DNA of 64,000 bases, taken from NCBI RefSeq assembly GCF_050948215.1, contig NC_135151.1, positions 7,356,220 to 7,420,219 on the forward strand. Reading direction: 5' to 3'. Shown piece after piece: positions 1 to 11,700 of this stretch. The stretch is from Halictus rubicundus. Taxonomy: Eukaryota > Arthropoda > Insecta > Hymenoptera > Halictidae. The notes beneath the pieces were generated by a model. The model ran no database searches. It was given only the letters and a program-made list of their open reading frames with translations, and was not told the origin of the DNA. Both the position numbers and the translations under genes were made by a program. The stretch's first letter is position 1. The number at the start of each line of letters is the position of its first letter.

Positions 1-631
1 CAGAAAGCGAATCGAGGTCCTGAATAATCGACGGGAGGAGGATTATCGAATATTTCGGTCTCGAAACCGAATTGGTTCGCACGAAAATTACAATTTCGGT
101 TTTTGTAGGAATTGTTAGGCCGCGCAGCCGACGCGATAAGAATCGGCGCGGGAAGGTTTGTCAATTCAGTCACGATGGCCAGAAACATCCTAGTCGATCG
201 GGCGGAGGTAATTGGCGCACTAATCAGGCACACATTCTATGTTTTATCCTGTTCAATAACTTTTTCTCGTTCGATCAACTAATTATAGAAAGAAATATCA
301 GCGGTCCAAAGGACGCGCTGAATGACCCACCGAACCGTGTTTCACAATAATCTGTTACAAGGCTAACCCTTTTTACTGTCGCATGTGGTAATACTGCATA
401 AAGATCAAACCTGTCACCATATTAACGCCGGGTCCGACCAGTTCACCTACGGGCTTGTAAAATCTGAGCAACGCAGTAAATGTACCGGCACGGCCGTTCA
501 CCCGAAACGAGATATTCATGTAAAACGTCAATTTGTGATACTAACGCAACATTGTAACACGAACTTTGTCAGAAGTTCAGCATACCGTGTCCAATGAGAA
601 GGGGCTTAAAGCTTCCAAGACACCTGAGAAT
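1..631. other. Stretch without a recognised gene
   Basis: Short open frames on the plus strand (about 72-350 and 385-597) encode low-complexity or unfamiliar peptides and lack convincing splice context. I see no gene here. The stretch could be intron or 5' region of the plus-strand gene whose last exons lie at 2134-2659. Confidence 0.5.
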
Positions 632-918
632 CTTCTAGAGACTCTAGAGTTCCTAGAACAAACCCTTCAAGGGATCATACAGTCTCCAAAATACCTACGA
701 TCCTTCTAGGGTCTTCACAGTTCCTGGAGCAAACCCTCCAAAGGACTCTATAACCCCTAAAATATCCAAGTTCCTCCTAGGGACTTCACAGTTCCTAGAG
801 AAAGCCCACCAAAGGACCCCCCAGCCTCTAAAACATACAAGATATTTTAGGTACGTCAGAGTTCCTAGTGCAAACTCTCCAAAGGATCATATATGTAGCC
901 TCCAAAATATTTACGATT
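632..918. repeat. Tandem repeat, about 71-bp unit, four copies
   Basis: Four degenerate units begin near 632, 703, 775 and 847. Each carries a CTTCTAGGG-like start, then GTTCCTAGAGCAAAC, then CTCCAAAGGA, then CCTAAAATA-like text. Spacing is 70-73 bp with substitutions and few indels. It runs into the 34-bp array that follows and shares the CCTAGGGACYCTAGAGT motif, so the 71-bp unit looks like a diverged dimer of a ~35-bp unit. Confidence 0.75.
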
Positions 919-1018
919 CTTCTGGGCACCCTAGAACCTTCTATGCATACCTTTTAAGGGACCCTAGAAGCCTTTAGGGGCTGCAGAGGGACCTTTGCTG
1001 CAGTTTCCAGGGGAAATT

Positions 1019-1318
1019 TCTCCTAGGGACCCTAGAGTGCCTTAAAGTAAACATTCCAAGGAACCCCAAAGTATTTGAAAGTAAACATTCCTAGGGACCC
1101 TAGAGTGCCTCACAGTAAACATTCCAAGGGACCCTAAAGTGCCTTAAAGTAAAAATTCCAAGGGCCCCTAGAGTGCCTTATAGTAAACATGCTAAGGGAG
1201 CCTAAAGTACCTGAAAGTAAACATTCCAAGGGCTCCTAGAGTGCCTTAAAGTAAACATTCCAAGGGCTCCTAGAGTGCCTTAAAGTAAACATTTCAAGGG
1301 ACGCTAGAGTGTCTTAAG
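1019..1318. repeat. Tandem repeat, 34-bp unit, about nine copies
   Basis: The unit reads approximately CCAAGGGCTCCTAGAGTGCC followed by TTAAAGTAAACATT (34 bp in total). Two adjacent copies near 1220-1290 are nearly identical; the outer copies are more diverged. I see no open frame of interest across it. Confidence 0.85.
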
Positions 1319-1795
1319 TGGACCTTCTAAGTGAACCTAGGAATCCCGAAACCCTCCAGAGAAACCTCCAGGCTCGATCTTCCGGATCCTCCAAGAGATC
1401 CTGCGAGCCCGAGAACTCGACACAGAATGACGTATCTTCGATCAACAGCGCTATTTATAGGCTGCCCATAATCCGTTAATCGAAGATCGTAGAAGTTTTG
1501 TCATTTTCTTATCTATCTTCTGTGATCATCTTTCAATATTTCCCGAGCCTACGACCTTGTACCTCTAGCTATAATCTTGAAGCATTTCTTGGTCATTGCT
1601 CTTGAACATTTTTTTCCTATTATATATTACACATTTGTTGAACAACTTACTTTAACGTTTAAGTAAATCTAGCCTTCATTTATTTTATGTACTGCTTTCT
1701 TGTGTTCCTTATGTGCTCTCATTCTTCGTGTAATCAACATTGCTGTCTGTTCCTTTACTGTTACAGTGTTTAAAGAAATGTATCAAATTAATGAC

Positions 1796-1963
1796 CGGAC
1801 TGCGGATCCTTATGTAAAATGAAAAGTTTGTGCAAATACGCGTCTTCCATGATTAATGTTAATACATTGAAAATAATATATTAATAACTTCAAAGTGTTT
1901 TAGTCTTTCCACCGTTTCAGATTGCATCATTCTTTGAACGTAAACGCATAAAGTCCGCAGTCT
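1796..1963. mobile_element. Family A miniature inverted-repeat element
   Basis: The left end GGACTGCGGATCCTTATG is answered at the right end by GCATAAAGTCCGCAGTCT, its near reverse complement. The same 9-bp direct repeat ATTAATGAC lies on both sides (1787-1795 and 1964-1972), which looks like a target-site duplication. The element is 168 bp with no coding capacity, so it is non-autonomous. The same ends recur many times in this window, for example at 9128, 36089, 48720 and 54520. Confidence 0.7.
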
Positions 1964-2133
1964 ATTAATGACTAATAATCCTAAAAAAAAATCCCAAAAT
2001 AAATGTTCCTAAACAATATTCTGCTAGCGGATTTCAAGTTCTAACCGTTTCGAAATAATAAAATTGACCGGCAACTTAACAAACAATCCTCGAACCGTAT
2101 CCTTATCACTTACCATTTCCATTGTCCGCTCAG

Positions 2134-2659
2134 ACGCTCGCCAGCGAGTCGCAAAATCAGCTCACGACCATACTCGCTGCCAAATCGGACGCCTTCAACG
2201 AAACCCGAAGGTCTCTCGAATTGACCACCAATCAACCGACAATCGGAACCGGACCAAATTCCCAGGACACCGTGAAATTGTACACGGAAGGTGGACAAGG
2301 TCTCCTGGAGAGACCCATCACCAAGCCGTTTATGGGAATGCTGGAAGCCTTCTTCAGGCCCACGCCGTTGGTGGACAATATCAAGGAGCGCGAGAAGTAT
2401 GGCAATAACGGTGACAAGTTCATCGGAATCGGCAGAGCTCTCGTCTCCAGTCTGGAAGGTTTCAGCAATTTCCTGAACTCTGTGATCGAGGTGACTACTT
2501 TCTGCTTTTCCTTTGTCTTTCCACAAATATTCGAACACTCTTTACACAAGTCTTTTTAAACATTCGTTTCAGCTACCCAAAAACACTGCCAGGAAGGCTT
2601 CCAGAGGTTTAACGGACGCCTTGAATCATGTTGGAGCACGTATAGTAGGACTCGAATGA
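2134..2659 (+). CDS. Uncharacterised protein, last two exons (5' part not found)
   Basis: I do not recognise this protein. Two exons are well supported. Exon 2134-2490 follows a CAG acceptor and ends at GAG|GTGACT. Exon 2573-2659 follows TTTCAG and ends in TGA. Both join in phase 0, giving 147 codons without a stop. The peptide begins TLASESQNQLTTILAAKSDA, has a central RPITKPFMGMLEAFFRP stretch, a KYGNNGDKFIGIGRALVSSL segment and a basic, amphipathic tail ending GARIVGLE. There is no start codon in frame after the acceptor, so one or more upstream exons, perhaps with a signal peptide, are missing or lie left of the window. A polyadenylation signal follows at 2706. The opposite-strand frame over the same bases is treated as a shadow, because only the plus frame continues across a clean intron. 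Confidence 0.75.
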
Positions 2660-2705
2660 CGAATACACCCTAAATTAAACAAATTGTTACATTTTCTGTT
2701 TCTTT

Positions 2706-2711
2706 AATAAA
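2706..2711 (+). terminator. Polyadenylation signal AATAAA
   Basis: AATAAA lies 46 bases after the TGA at 2657-2659, in the right orientation and distance to end the transcript of the gene at 2134-2659. Confidence 0.6.
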
Positions 2712-3113
2712 TCGTTTGTTTTCCACAAAACCTCGTTCCTGAATCATTCTTGCCCGTCTGGTCAATGAAAATCTCTGTACTGTCGCATAAATATATTATT
2801 TATTATTCGATCAATATACCGTACAACAGAACGAGCTCGCATAAACGGCACTTCGACAACTTTGTGAACTGTTTCCTCGCAAGATAACGTGTCGTCTATA
2901 CTCGCTTCGATAGCTAGCAACTTCCATCAGACGGTACTTGTGTTATAGTAGTGCTGCTAAATTACCAACTACAGTACGATGGTGTACAGGATCAAATAAA
3001 TACGCTAGGAGACCGACCGATCGACGCGTCCGTGGCTTTAAAGCTAGGCGAATGATCGATCTCGACGACTGTGGATCCCACGGGTGCGCCGACGCGATCC
3101 TAAACGATAGACA
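2712..3113. other. Stretch without a recognised gene
   Basis: Intergenic sequence between the polyadenylation signal and the first family B element. I see no exon, RNA gene or repeat in it. Confidence 0.5.
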
Positions 3114-3316
3114 TACTGTGATTTCTCTATATATGTCGCCGAGGCTTGGATGATAAACGTCGTGGAATTATTCCCACTACCGCGGGGTATACCCCGTGAA
3201 GGGCCACGAAGTTCGAGAGGCCTCGGACGCCGAGGAGTGTAATCAGGTATGTCTCCTGGACGATACATGACGCTGGCAAGACCCGTGTCGTTGACATATA
3301 TCGAGAATTCACTGTA
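3114..3316. mobile_element. Family B miniature element (Tc1/mariner-like ends)
   Basis: The left end TACTGTGATTTCTCTATATA and right end TATCGAGAATTCACTGTA are inverted copies of one terminal sequence, bordered by TA. Inside is the palindrome CGGGGTATACCCCG. CAGTG ends with a TA duplication are typical of the Tc1/mariner/pogo group; assignment to that group is inference. The 203-bp element has no transposase. Related copies lie at 3716, 23664 and 39747. Confidence 0.75.
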
Positions 3317-3715
3317 CTTGCTCGATAAACATACTTCACGATCGCCACGACCCGACGTGCCAACGAAACGGGAAAATATCGGCTAGAAAAGATCGTTGCA
3401 CGGCGGGTCGGTCGGAAAGCAATTTTGGTATACGCAGTGCTTGATAAAGAGACTGCTAATGTTCCTGCTGTGGCCATTTTACTCGGAGAACACCAAAGTT
3501 GTTCGTAAAGAGAACAATTTTTTAATGCCTTTGTTGTACGTTGCTTTTATTTCTTACACGCTCCTCTGAGAAATTGTTGGAAGGCTGCCAATCGATTCAG
3601 TTTTATTTGTCAGCCCGCATGATTTGACTATTGTGTATGTATGAAAAGTGACTATTCCGCATTACAAAATTAACAAGAAAGTGTCCATCCAAACTTTCAA
3701 CCACTTTCTTCACGC

Positions 3716-3870
3716 TACAGTAATTCCCCTATATATGTCGCCAAGGCCTGGATGATAAACGTCGCGGAGTTATCCCCACTACCGTTATCCCCGTGAAGGG
3801 CCGCGTCTCCTGGACGATACATGACGCTGGCGAGACCCGTGGCGCTGACATATATCGAGAATTCACTGTA
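3716..3870. mobile_element. Family B miniature element with internal deletion
   Basis: It has the same two ends as the copy at 3114-3316, but about 45 bp are missing around the central palindrome and the adjacent GC-rich arm. It lies about 400 bp from its relative in the same orientation. Confidence 0.75.
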
Positions 3871-3963
3871 TATACCCAAAGAAATCAATTGCTTGGATAA
3901 TTCCTGATGCATACTCTACAATCTCAATAATCGTAACCTAACCTCCCGTAAACCTAATATTAA

Positions 3964-4204
3964 CCCTTAACACTCGAATGGCGACCGTCAGCGCCACTGA
4001 AAATTGCTGTATCATTATTCAAAATATTTTTGACATTATTCAATTTGTTTGTATCTAATGAATTACTAAACGCTCCAGTAATGTACGAGTAAATTTCACG
4101 ATTTTCGTATGTGTAAGATGAAAAAAAAAATATGTAGAAGGGGAACATACTAGGTCGGAAGAAATGTTTCGTTTTGGAGTTAAAATAGCTTCGAGTGCGA
4201 AGGG
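3964..4204. mobile_element. Family C miniature element (piggyBac-like)
   Basis: It is flanked by TTAA (3960-3963) and TTGA (4205-4208). Ends are CCCTTAACACTCGAATGG and its counterpart TTCGAGTGCGAAGGG. A second copy at 37499-37680 has the same ends and TTAA on both sides. Inverted ends starting CCC with a TTAA duplication are the hallmark of piggyBac elements. It has no coding capacity. Confidence 0.65.
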
Positions 4205-4872
4205 TTGATAAACGTGTTTTACATGATAACACAGTACGCGTACTAGACTTACGCGAGAATTCGTGTAACACACGTGAAAGAATGACGCAGGTGGACACTG
4301 AAGAACGTACAAGAATTAAAAAATCTAATTTCCTAGAACGGCATGAACATTCGCAGTCTTGATAACGTAACGCGGTAGATAAAACATGCATGATAACATA
4401 AAAGATCGCATCCTACAGAACAATTTCGTTTGATCGCTTTTTCCGAACGGTCGAGATAATGGCTCCGGTGACGACAGTCACTTCCGTTTCGCGCGAACCT
4501 TCTTCTCCGAAAGAGTTCCCCGAGGTCTTCGTGACGAGTACGATTCGAAGTCGATGTTCCTCGAGAAGCGGTTCGTGCTGGTTAGTCGTGGAGGAATCAT
4601 TTATCAAAACTAACGAGCCGTCGGACTAATGGGCAGGCTCGCGGTATAGTTCGGGCTGCGCTCGTCGATCATTTCAAGCCGCTTCCTGGTTGATAGTCTC
4701 GGCGATGCCGGGGTCCTCGAGGACCGGAGACAACGATCGTCTTGTTCGCTGGTTGACCGATCGAATGTCCCTAACAGGGGGGGGGGGGGCTACTGCATCG
4801 TGACCGACATCGATTCGGAAATGGTCTTGGACTTTCCCAGGCTACCAAATGTTTGTAGTGGATGGTACTCTT
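4205..4872. other. Intergenic; two opposed short frames, strand undecided
   Basis: A GC-rich patch at 4413-4629 is open on both strands: a 64-aa frame on minus (4413-4607, beginning MINDSSTTNQHEPLLEEH) and a 56-aa frame on plus (4459-4629, beginning MAPVTTVTSVSREPSSPK). Neither resembles a family I know and I cannot choose between them. The remaining part holds a run of 13 G at 4777-4789 and nothing else recognisable. Confidence 0.3.
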
Positions 4873-5049
4873 TTAGGGAAATCCGCTGAAGGACACGCAA
4901 TCGTACAAAACAGGCTTGGCCGTATAGTTGGGTTTTTCTAGGTGGTAGAATTTTTGCAGGACCTGGGCAATCGAAACTGCAAAATAAACTGCCAGGAAAA
5001 GCAGACAGACGAAAACGACAGTCCCAATGTCTTTTGCTTTAATGTTCAT
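4873..5049 (-). CDS. Small single-pass membrane protein, 58 aa, unrecognised
   Basis: A complete frame from ATG at 5049 to TAA at 4873-4875. Residues about 9-30 form a strong hydrophobic segment (GTVVFVCLLFLAVYFAVSIA), flanked by a short basic N-terminus (MNIKAKD) and a polar tail (KFYHLEKPNYTAKPVLYD) ending SGFP. The layout fits a type III or tail-out small integral membrane protein. I do not recognise a family. It is single-exon as read and lies about 650 bp downstream of the tetraspanin stop on the same strand. It could also be the last exon of a longer gene, because an acceptor upstream cannot be excluded. Confidence 0.5.
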   Translation of the reverse strand: MNIKAKDIGTVVFVCLLFLAVYFAVSIAQVLQKFYHLEKPNYTAKPVLYDCVSFSGFP

Positions 5050-5702
5050 AGCTCTTAGTTAATCTTGAGTTCGAATGTTTGCTGCTCTTTGAAGGATCAC
5101 AAAGAAGGATCAGGATCTTCTTAGACTCTAGCCAATCTTGTATGTTGAGTTCTTTGTTTCTCTTCAAAGTATCACAAGGGATCATCAAGAATGGCCCTAA
5201 TGGTCCTACATTCTCAACTGTAGATGTCCCATTCTTGCGGCCGATACCGTTGCTTCTTTGTAAAATACTGTAAAGTATAGACAAGAAATATAAGCCTAGT
5301 GTCGTCTAAACAATCATGAATTCAATCGTTTGCTCCGTTTTCAAAGCGTCATAAAGGACACAGAGAGAGAGAGAGAGAGACGTCAAGGACACTCCAGTAT
5401 CCACTTCTTCCCCGCCTCATCCTGGAGGCACTCTAAAAACAACCCCGATCATCTCTACAGACCTACGTCCTAATCTTCCAAACATGGCGGCACTGACCCA
5501 GTGAACAAACCGATCCCAGAACTCAAGATCGTTTAACGAAGGAGAGTCTCGGTCAGGGTAAACGGAGAAACTTTACAAGGGGGTTCGGATCTCGTTGGAA
5601 CGATCGGGATCCCCTTCGACGTGGAAGAAGATCGTGATCGTTCCGAGTAGCGTACCCGAATGGACCTTAGACGCCGGTTTCGTCTAAGATCCATCGGAAA
5701 TT
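5050..5702. other. 3' flank of the tetraspanin gene, with (GA)n
   Basis: Probably 3' UTR and intergenic sequence on the minus strand. A (GA)n run lies at 5362-5380. Open frames on both strands near 5039-5284 mirror each other and are not supported by any recognised motif. Confidence 0.4.
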
Positions 5703-8700
5703 CTAGGTGTTCGTGGTGTCGTAGCTCTTGTACGTGTGGGAGGACCTTTTGTGCCTGACCGTGCAGAACAGTATCATGCTGGCCACCTGGCCGAATAGCT
5801 GAAGAAACGCGACCACCAGGCCAACGGTGCCGACCACGTGGAGCCTGGTCACCAGCCACATCTGAATGGCGGACACGCAGCCTTCTTTGTACCAGTTCTG
5901 TTTGTTGATGCCGTCGGATTCCGCCCGGCCACAGTATCGTTTTCTTTGCACACAACAGGAGTCAGGAACGCGATTCTCTTTAGGCCATGCGTCGATCTGG
6001 AACCAGTCTGTGTAGTCGCGCACGCCGCAACAGTGGAACTGAAACAGTTATTAAAAATTAACAATTTTCTTTTTGCCGTGCAGAAACCGTTCGGTCGAAC
6101 AAACAAAATGATCACGTCATCCCACGTACTCCGTCATTCGATATGCAAAACATTTAGATATTACGCAAATAATAACTTCGATATTCGACAAATTTTTTAC
6201 TTTTCTAGTAACCTATTATTTGAATATATTATATTGTCAATTATGACAGTTTGTTTCGTCATTGCTCGTGCTTTTAGTCATGAGGATAATTACGGTAGAA
6301 TATTATTCGAATGTTAAGATTATTCTAATTATTCAGTGAATAAAGTACAGGAATTTGCAAACTAACCATTGGAAATTGTTGGCCGGAATACAAAATATTG
6401 AAACAATGATAAAGAAAGTCTGATATTTCAAAACAGCGGACTAGTATAGTTATTCCAAACAATACGAGAAAATGTTACGTACAGAAGTTGCAGGGTTTAA
6501 GAAACTACATAATATGGTATAAATGATATTCTTACAAGTGGAGGCGTAGAAAAGATATAGAGGTCACCTTTGTTTTTTTTTTTTTAATGGAATGTCCAAC
6601 TTTCTATGCTCGATTTCGATAGATTGGCGTATTCTGAGTATAAAAGTGCATTTGTCAAAAGTGTGTTTGTCCTAAAATTTACCATTGCTGAGATATTTGA
6701 CCGTTTTCATTCTATTACTTTCATCATGGAACGTAATCAAGGATATGCTCACTACGTCAAATGTAAACATTGGTAAGCTTTCGACGTCTCTCAGTGTCAG
6801 TCAGTTTCCCAGTTAGTGAACATAAGATAGTCAATATGAAATTTTCATTCGGAGAACAATTAGAGATGCTTCTAATTTGTGGAGAAAGTAAGAGAAACGA
6901 AATTGTGGCTCGAAATTTGTACGATGAAAGATATCTAAACTTTTTTGGAAGATTGTGCCAAAAATTAAAAGAAACTGGAAGTGATGAAGATAATGAAATT
7001 AAGTACTGTATGTAAGTAATGAAATACACTGCATATATAATAAAGGAGAAAAACAAAGAATGTAAAGAATAATAAAACAATGCTACATCTTATAAGACAA
7101 GTGTCTGTAAACGTTCCGTTCGTGCCTAACGATGAATACGATTTGTTTTAGAATGCAACGTGATATTTTCTCGATCATTCATCATCGAAGCACAGCGTAA
7201 GGAAGCAATGAATGGCACTCGTAGACAGATTCATGTCGCTCACTGCAGAATGTCCCCCGCCGGATTAAATGCACTTGTGCAGCCGGTGAACGAGCGAATG
7301 CACAGTTCCTCCAATTACGCAAGCATCTCGATTTAATGCTGGCCATGCATCTGTAATTTATTGTCGCGTGTGCTTTCGTTTGCCGTCATTCCCAATCATG
7401 GCCACCTTGTTCAGGATGTAACGCAATATTGTCGACAAAACCGCCTGTGCATTTTTATCGATGTTGCGGATTCGTTTAATGGGTACCCTCTAAACGAAGG
7501 TATCCATTATAGTTGGTGGGAACCTCGAAAAAGAACTATGCAAACGACACGAAAGTATAGAACAGGAGAAACTGAACCCTTGTTCTTCGTTCGCGCTACG
7601 CGACACACGGCAAAGTATAATTCGCTACATCCGGATTACCCTCTCGGAACGCGATACTTAAGCTCTTTAATACTTTAACTAGTTGATGGAAGAAACCGAA
7701 CACTTCAACAAATTCTTGTGTCTGAAATTTTCTTGCACAGCGCGGATCCTACTAACTTCATTTTTCGTTCAACGGCGTTCTAAATAAATTCAATCCGTGC
7801 AGCTCTAATTTCAGTCTCTGTATCCTTTCTGGGAATCTGCAGATCCTTGTGCACGTTCCCATCTTCGCGGGTCACTTATCGACAGATAACGAACCAATTG
7901 ACAGTGGCAAGATCAGCCATAAACTGCTCACCTCCGTGTGTATGTGGTCCCAAATGGCAGGGATGGTTCCCGGCTCCATTGTTACGTTATAGGTGACGTT
8001 ATAGTGCTTCTCAATACCGTATAGCAGCTCCTGCTTCAAGCTCCTAGACAGATGTGCCCTGAAGGTGAAGGCCAGAGTGCCTAGCATGAACTCAGCGAGG
8101 AACATCAGCATCACCAAGCCGAAGTACTGTGGCACAAGAAGAGAAGAGTAGGTTGATGTGCGAGAAGTTTGTTCATGATAATCTTAAACTGCGGATTTGA
8201 TGCATTTACGACAAAAATGACTGGGCGAAAGACAAAACTGTTAGAACATTTGAAGCGGAGCTGTTCGGCGTGTGCCCGTACGGGCAGCGATTTTCTTGCC
8301 CTGGGCGTGCACAGAACGACGGGCACGAAGCCACGCCCCTGCGGGTGAGGCTGCGTGCAACGGCCTACCCCCACTCCGCTGAGTCACTTACCCATAGCTT
8401 TGCCCGTGTCTCACGGTATCGCTTTCAACTCGCTGAAACGATTGGAAAAAGAAATAAATGTGGCTCCTATGTCTTGCAATTAATACAGACAGCTTGAATT
8501 TGATTAAGCATTGACTTGTCAGGAACGCCCAATGATCATCGATACCGGAGAATTTGAACCAGCAACGAAGGTGAACCTGCCACGGTAACGGAAGGGAACA
8601 TAACTCTACGAACCGTGATCAGCATGCATCTGGATTGAAACCAGGCACCGCAGCATCCGAAGAAGGCGATCACGAAGGTCAGGCAACCGGCGGCCAACAG

Positions 8701-11700
8701 CAAAGAGTCAGCTGACGCGAAACTGTAATACGGCATCAGGGTCATGTAGCCGGAGTATGCCAATCGGAGCCAGAGGCCCGCACCCAAAATTCCGCAAGCG
8801 CATAGCTGCAACAGAAAAATGCAACGGGTCAGGAAACGTCGCGGCCTGGAACCAGCCGACCGCGCTGCGCGATTTTGCGTGACGGTCGCCGATGATCGAC
8901 AGCATTCGCTGCCGTTTTTAACTGCTTAATCATTAACCGCAGGCACATCAAACCTTCAGGTTTCCTGCCGTTTGCGAAAGCAACTAAACGACTATCATTG
9001 CAATTTTTTACTGGCGAAATATGACTTCGTTTCGAGCGGAATGTGTACGTTGCGTTGCGAACATTGTTGAATTGTGTTTTCATCTATCCGACACACTCTA
9101 AAGATTTCAGACACTTGTTATTGATGGTTAGACTGCGAATCTTTATGTTAAATACAAATTGTATAAGCCCATTGTAAGAGACAGAAATTGATGAAAATGA
9201 ATTTTGCCGTTTGACAATTTTAATAAGTTGAAGATAGTGTAACAACGTTCTTCGAATCTTCCAACGTCTCCACAGTATTGTAACTCATTTATTTCAAATC
9301 CGCAGACTATTGAAAATATACCGTGTAAGTTGTTCGATTATTTTTTAATACTTCACAAAGAATCTTGAGACTTCAAGCTTTTTATTGTTTCATACACTTC
9401 AGTGCATACGTGTGGTTCATTTGTCAGAAAACATGCAATTTATCTAAAGTGGGTTAAAAAATGCCCAACTTATGACCTTGAAATGACCTTAAAGATTAAA
9501 GAAGATTATCATGAAAGGAGTTCTTTCGTTTGCTTAATCCATCTGCATTTTTAAAAATAAATGTCCCATAATACTGAGTCTACGTCTCGTCCTCTTTACT
9601 TATCGCGTTTTCTAACAAAAATATGTTACTGTGACTCTTCTAATCGATACCGAAGCTCGTAATTAACTCGATAAGTAGGGTACACTTCTAGCTATTGCCA
9701 GTGAAGAGCCTTTGAGTCTCGGAATCAGGTCAAAGCCAGGAATCAAGCACAAAGGAACGGTAGAAATCGCGAACAGCTTCTCTCGCTCGGTTCAATGATT
9801 GCTTTAATCTGCGGTCGTCTCGCGCTAGCTGATGGCAAATTGCTAAACCGCAGATCCCCTGGAAAGGTCAATATCCCTTCCAATCTTTCTCTCTCTCTTT
9901 GTCAACCGAGGTGTCTCAGGTTCGTCTGGCAGAGACAAACAATGTTCCATTGATCACGATAGTTTCCCTTGAAACTGTAGTCGGCGACCGCGAGAAACGA
10001 AAAGACTCGGTTAACGTGTAAATCGAGCCTTCATGTCTAGCAACCGAAAAAAGATCAATATGCACAGTTGGTCGCATAATCGATGGCACACACTTTCAAC
10101 CAGAATCACTTTTTTTGTGAACGGACCAAACGACTTCAGTTTCTCTGCCAAGCTGGAAGGATTAGTTATCCTGCTTTAAAGTATGTGCCATATATACAAA
10201 AATAGAATTGAGTAACCTACGCGTTTCAGTTTAAAAAATATGAACCGTCCGTTGGTCTCGCGTTGACTCGATTTTATGTCCCAGTACTTGACAACGGTGG
10301 TTCTCGCGTCGACGACCCACTTTTTAGCGATTACACAGTCGCTGAATAATCGAGATTCTCAACGCACGCGGAAACCGTCGAACACACTGGTTCACAAGCA
10401 TTTCTTTTGGCCATCGTTCGTTGCATTATTCAACGAACGTGCTAGACTGTTGCTCTGGACATTGGGACCAAATGCTGCGCTGGAAAACTAACGGAAAAGT
10501 AACTGGATAATTATTTTAGCGACCGAAAGGTCTTCCTTTGTTCGATACGTGTGCTCAAAGTCAGTTTCCACTTTATCGAGTTAATCCTTTGCGGGCGAGG
10601 AAGGAACAAATTTTTATTTGGTTCCAGCACCTTGTGTTTGTCGTAAAAAAAAATCGTATTTTTCATAAAGATTCGCGGTCTAATTATTGCCATTGAAAAT
10701 CATATTCTCTGACCATATTCTATTCTTCTCTGACACAGCTTTGTTCGTTCTCCATCAACGAACGAACAAAGTTTCCACCAAAACGATCAGCTACGAAATT
10801 AACTGAAAAATTGCCAGAACCGGCTAACAGAAGCCAGGGAAAACTACAACGCCGTGTACACAGGTGATACACGACCAATTTGTCAGCTCGATGGCAGTGC
10901 GAAGCGCCTCTACACCTCACCAGCGCAGTCGCTAGGCAGACAAGACGGTGTGTAATCAACTGTCAGGCGCAAAGAGGCCGCCGCGAGAAATATTGACCGT
11001 AGACAAGCGGACACTGTTACACGCCGGGTGTAAATTAGCATCTTCGAGGTGTAACGGCGGGTTATCCAATCCGGTCGGACTAGTTCGAACCCGATTTATG
11101 CGTCGACAACGGAATCACCTGGAAGCACGGTGCTCGACCGACCCAATAGCGATTCGCTACGCTGCCGCTGGTGCACCGGTTTTATCAACGAGCACAATCG
11201 GCCGAGGCTCTGAATGAACGTCGATCGACCGATCAAACGATGCTCGATTTACGCGGCTCGTGAAACGAGTACCGTTAAGGATCTCGACGGGATAACGACC
11301 AGAAACGCGACACGTTGACTACCTTTGATTAGTGGCTGGTCCCGTGTCGCGTGAAATTGCGTACACGTGATCGCCATCGATCATGGTCGCTACTGTGTAA
11401 TTAAGGGCGTGTGGTGTTCAGCGAGGAATTTGGGAAATTATATGAAAGCGTAAATGGCGGACCGGTTTGGGATGGAGCGAGTGGTCATTTTGAGACGGAG
11501 ACTTAAAATTCAATATTCAGACTGAATATAATTTGGAATATACTATTGGTAGTATTATATATATAGTGTGTATATAGTACATAGTAAATACTGTATACTA
11601 TGTACTATTACTACTATTATACTTTTCGTGCATACGAAATGTCCGATTGTTGACAGTAACAGTAAACAAACGTAACTTTGTCGGAAATAAATCTTGTTCA

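Noticed and set aside
5533..5955. 140-aa minus-strand frame overlapping the last tetraspanin exon
   Set aside because: Shadow of the tetraspanin exon in another frame. The tetraspanin frame carries the CCG and PDSCC motifs.
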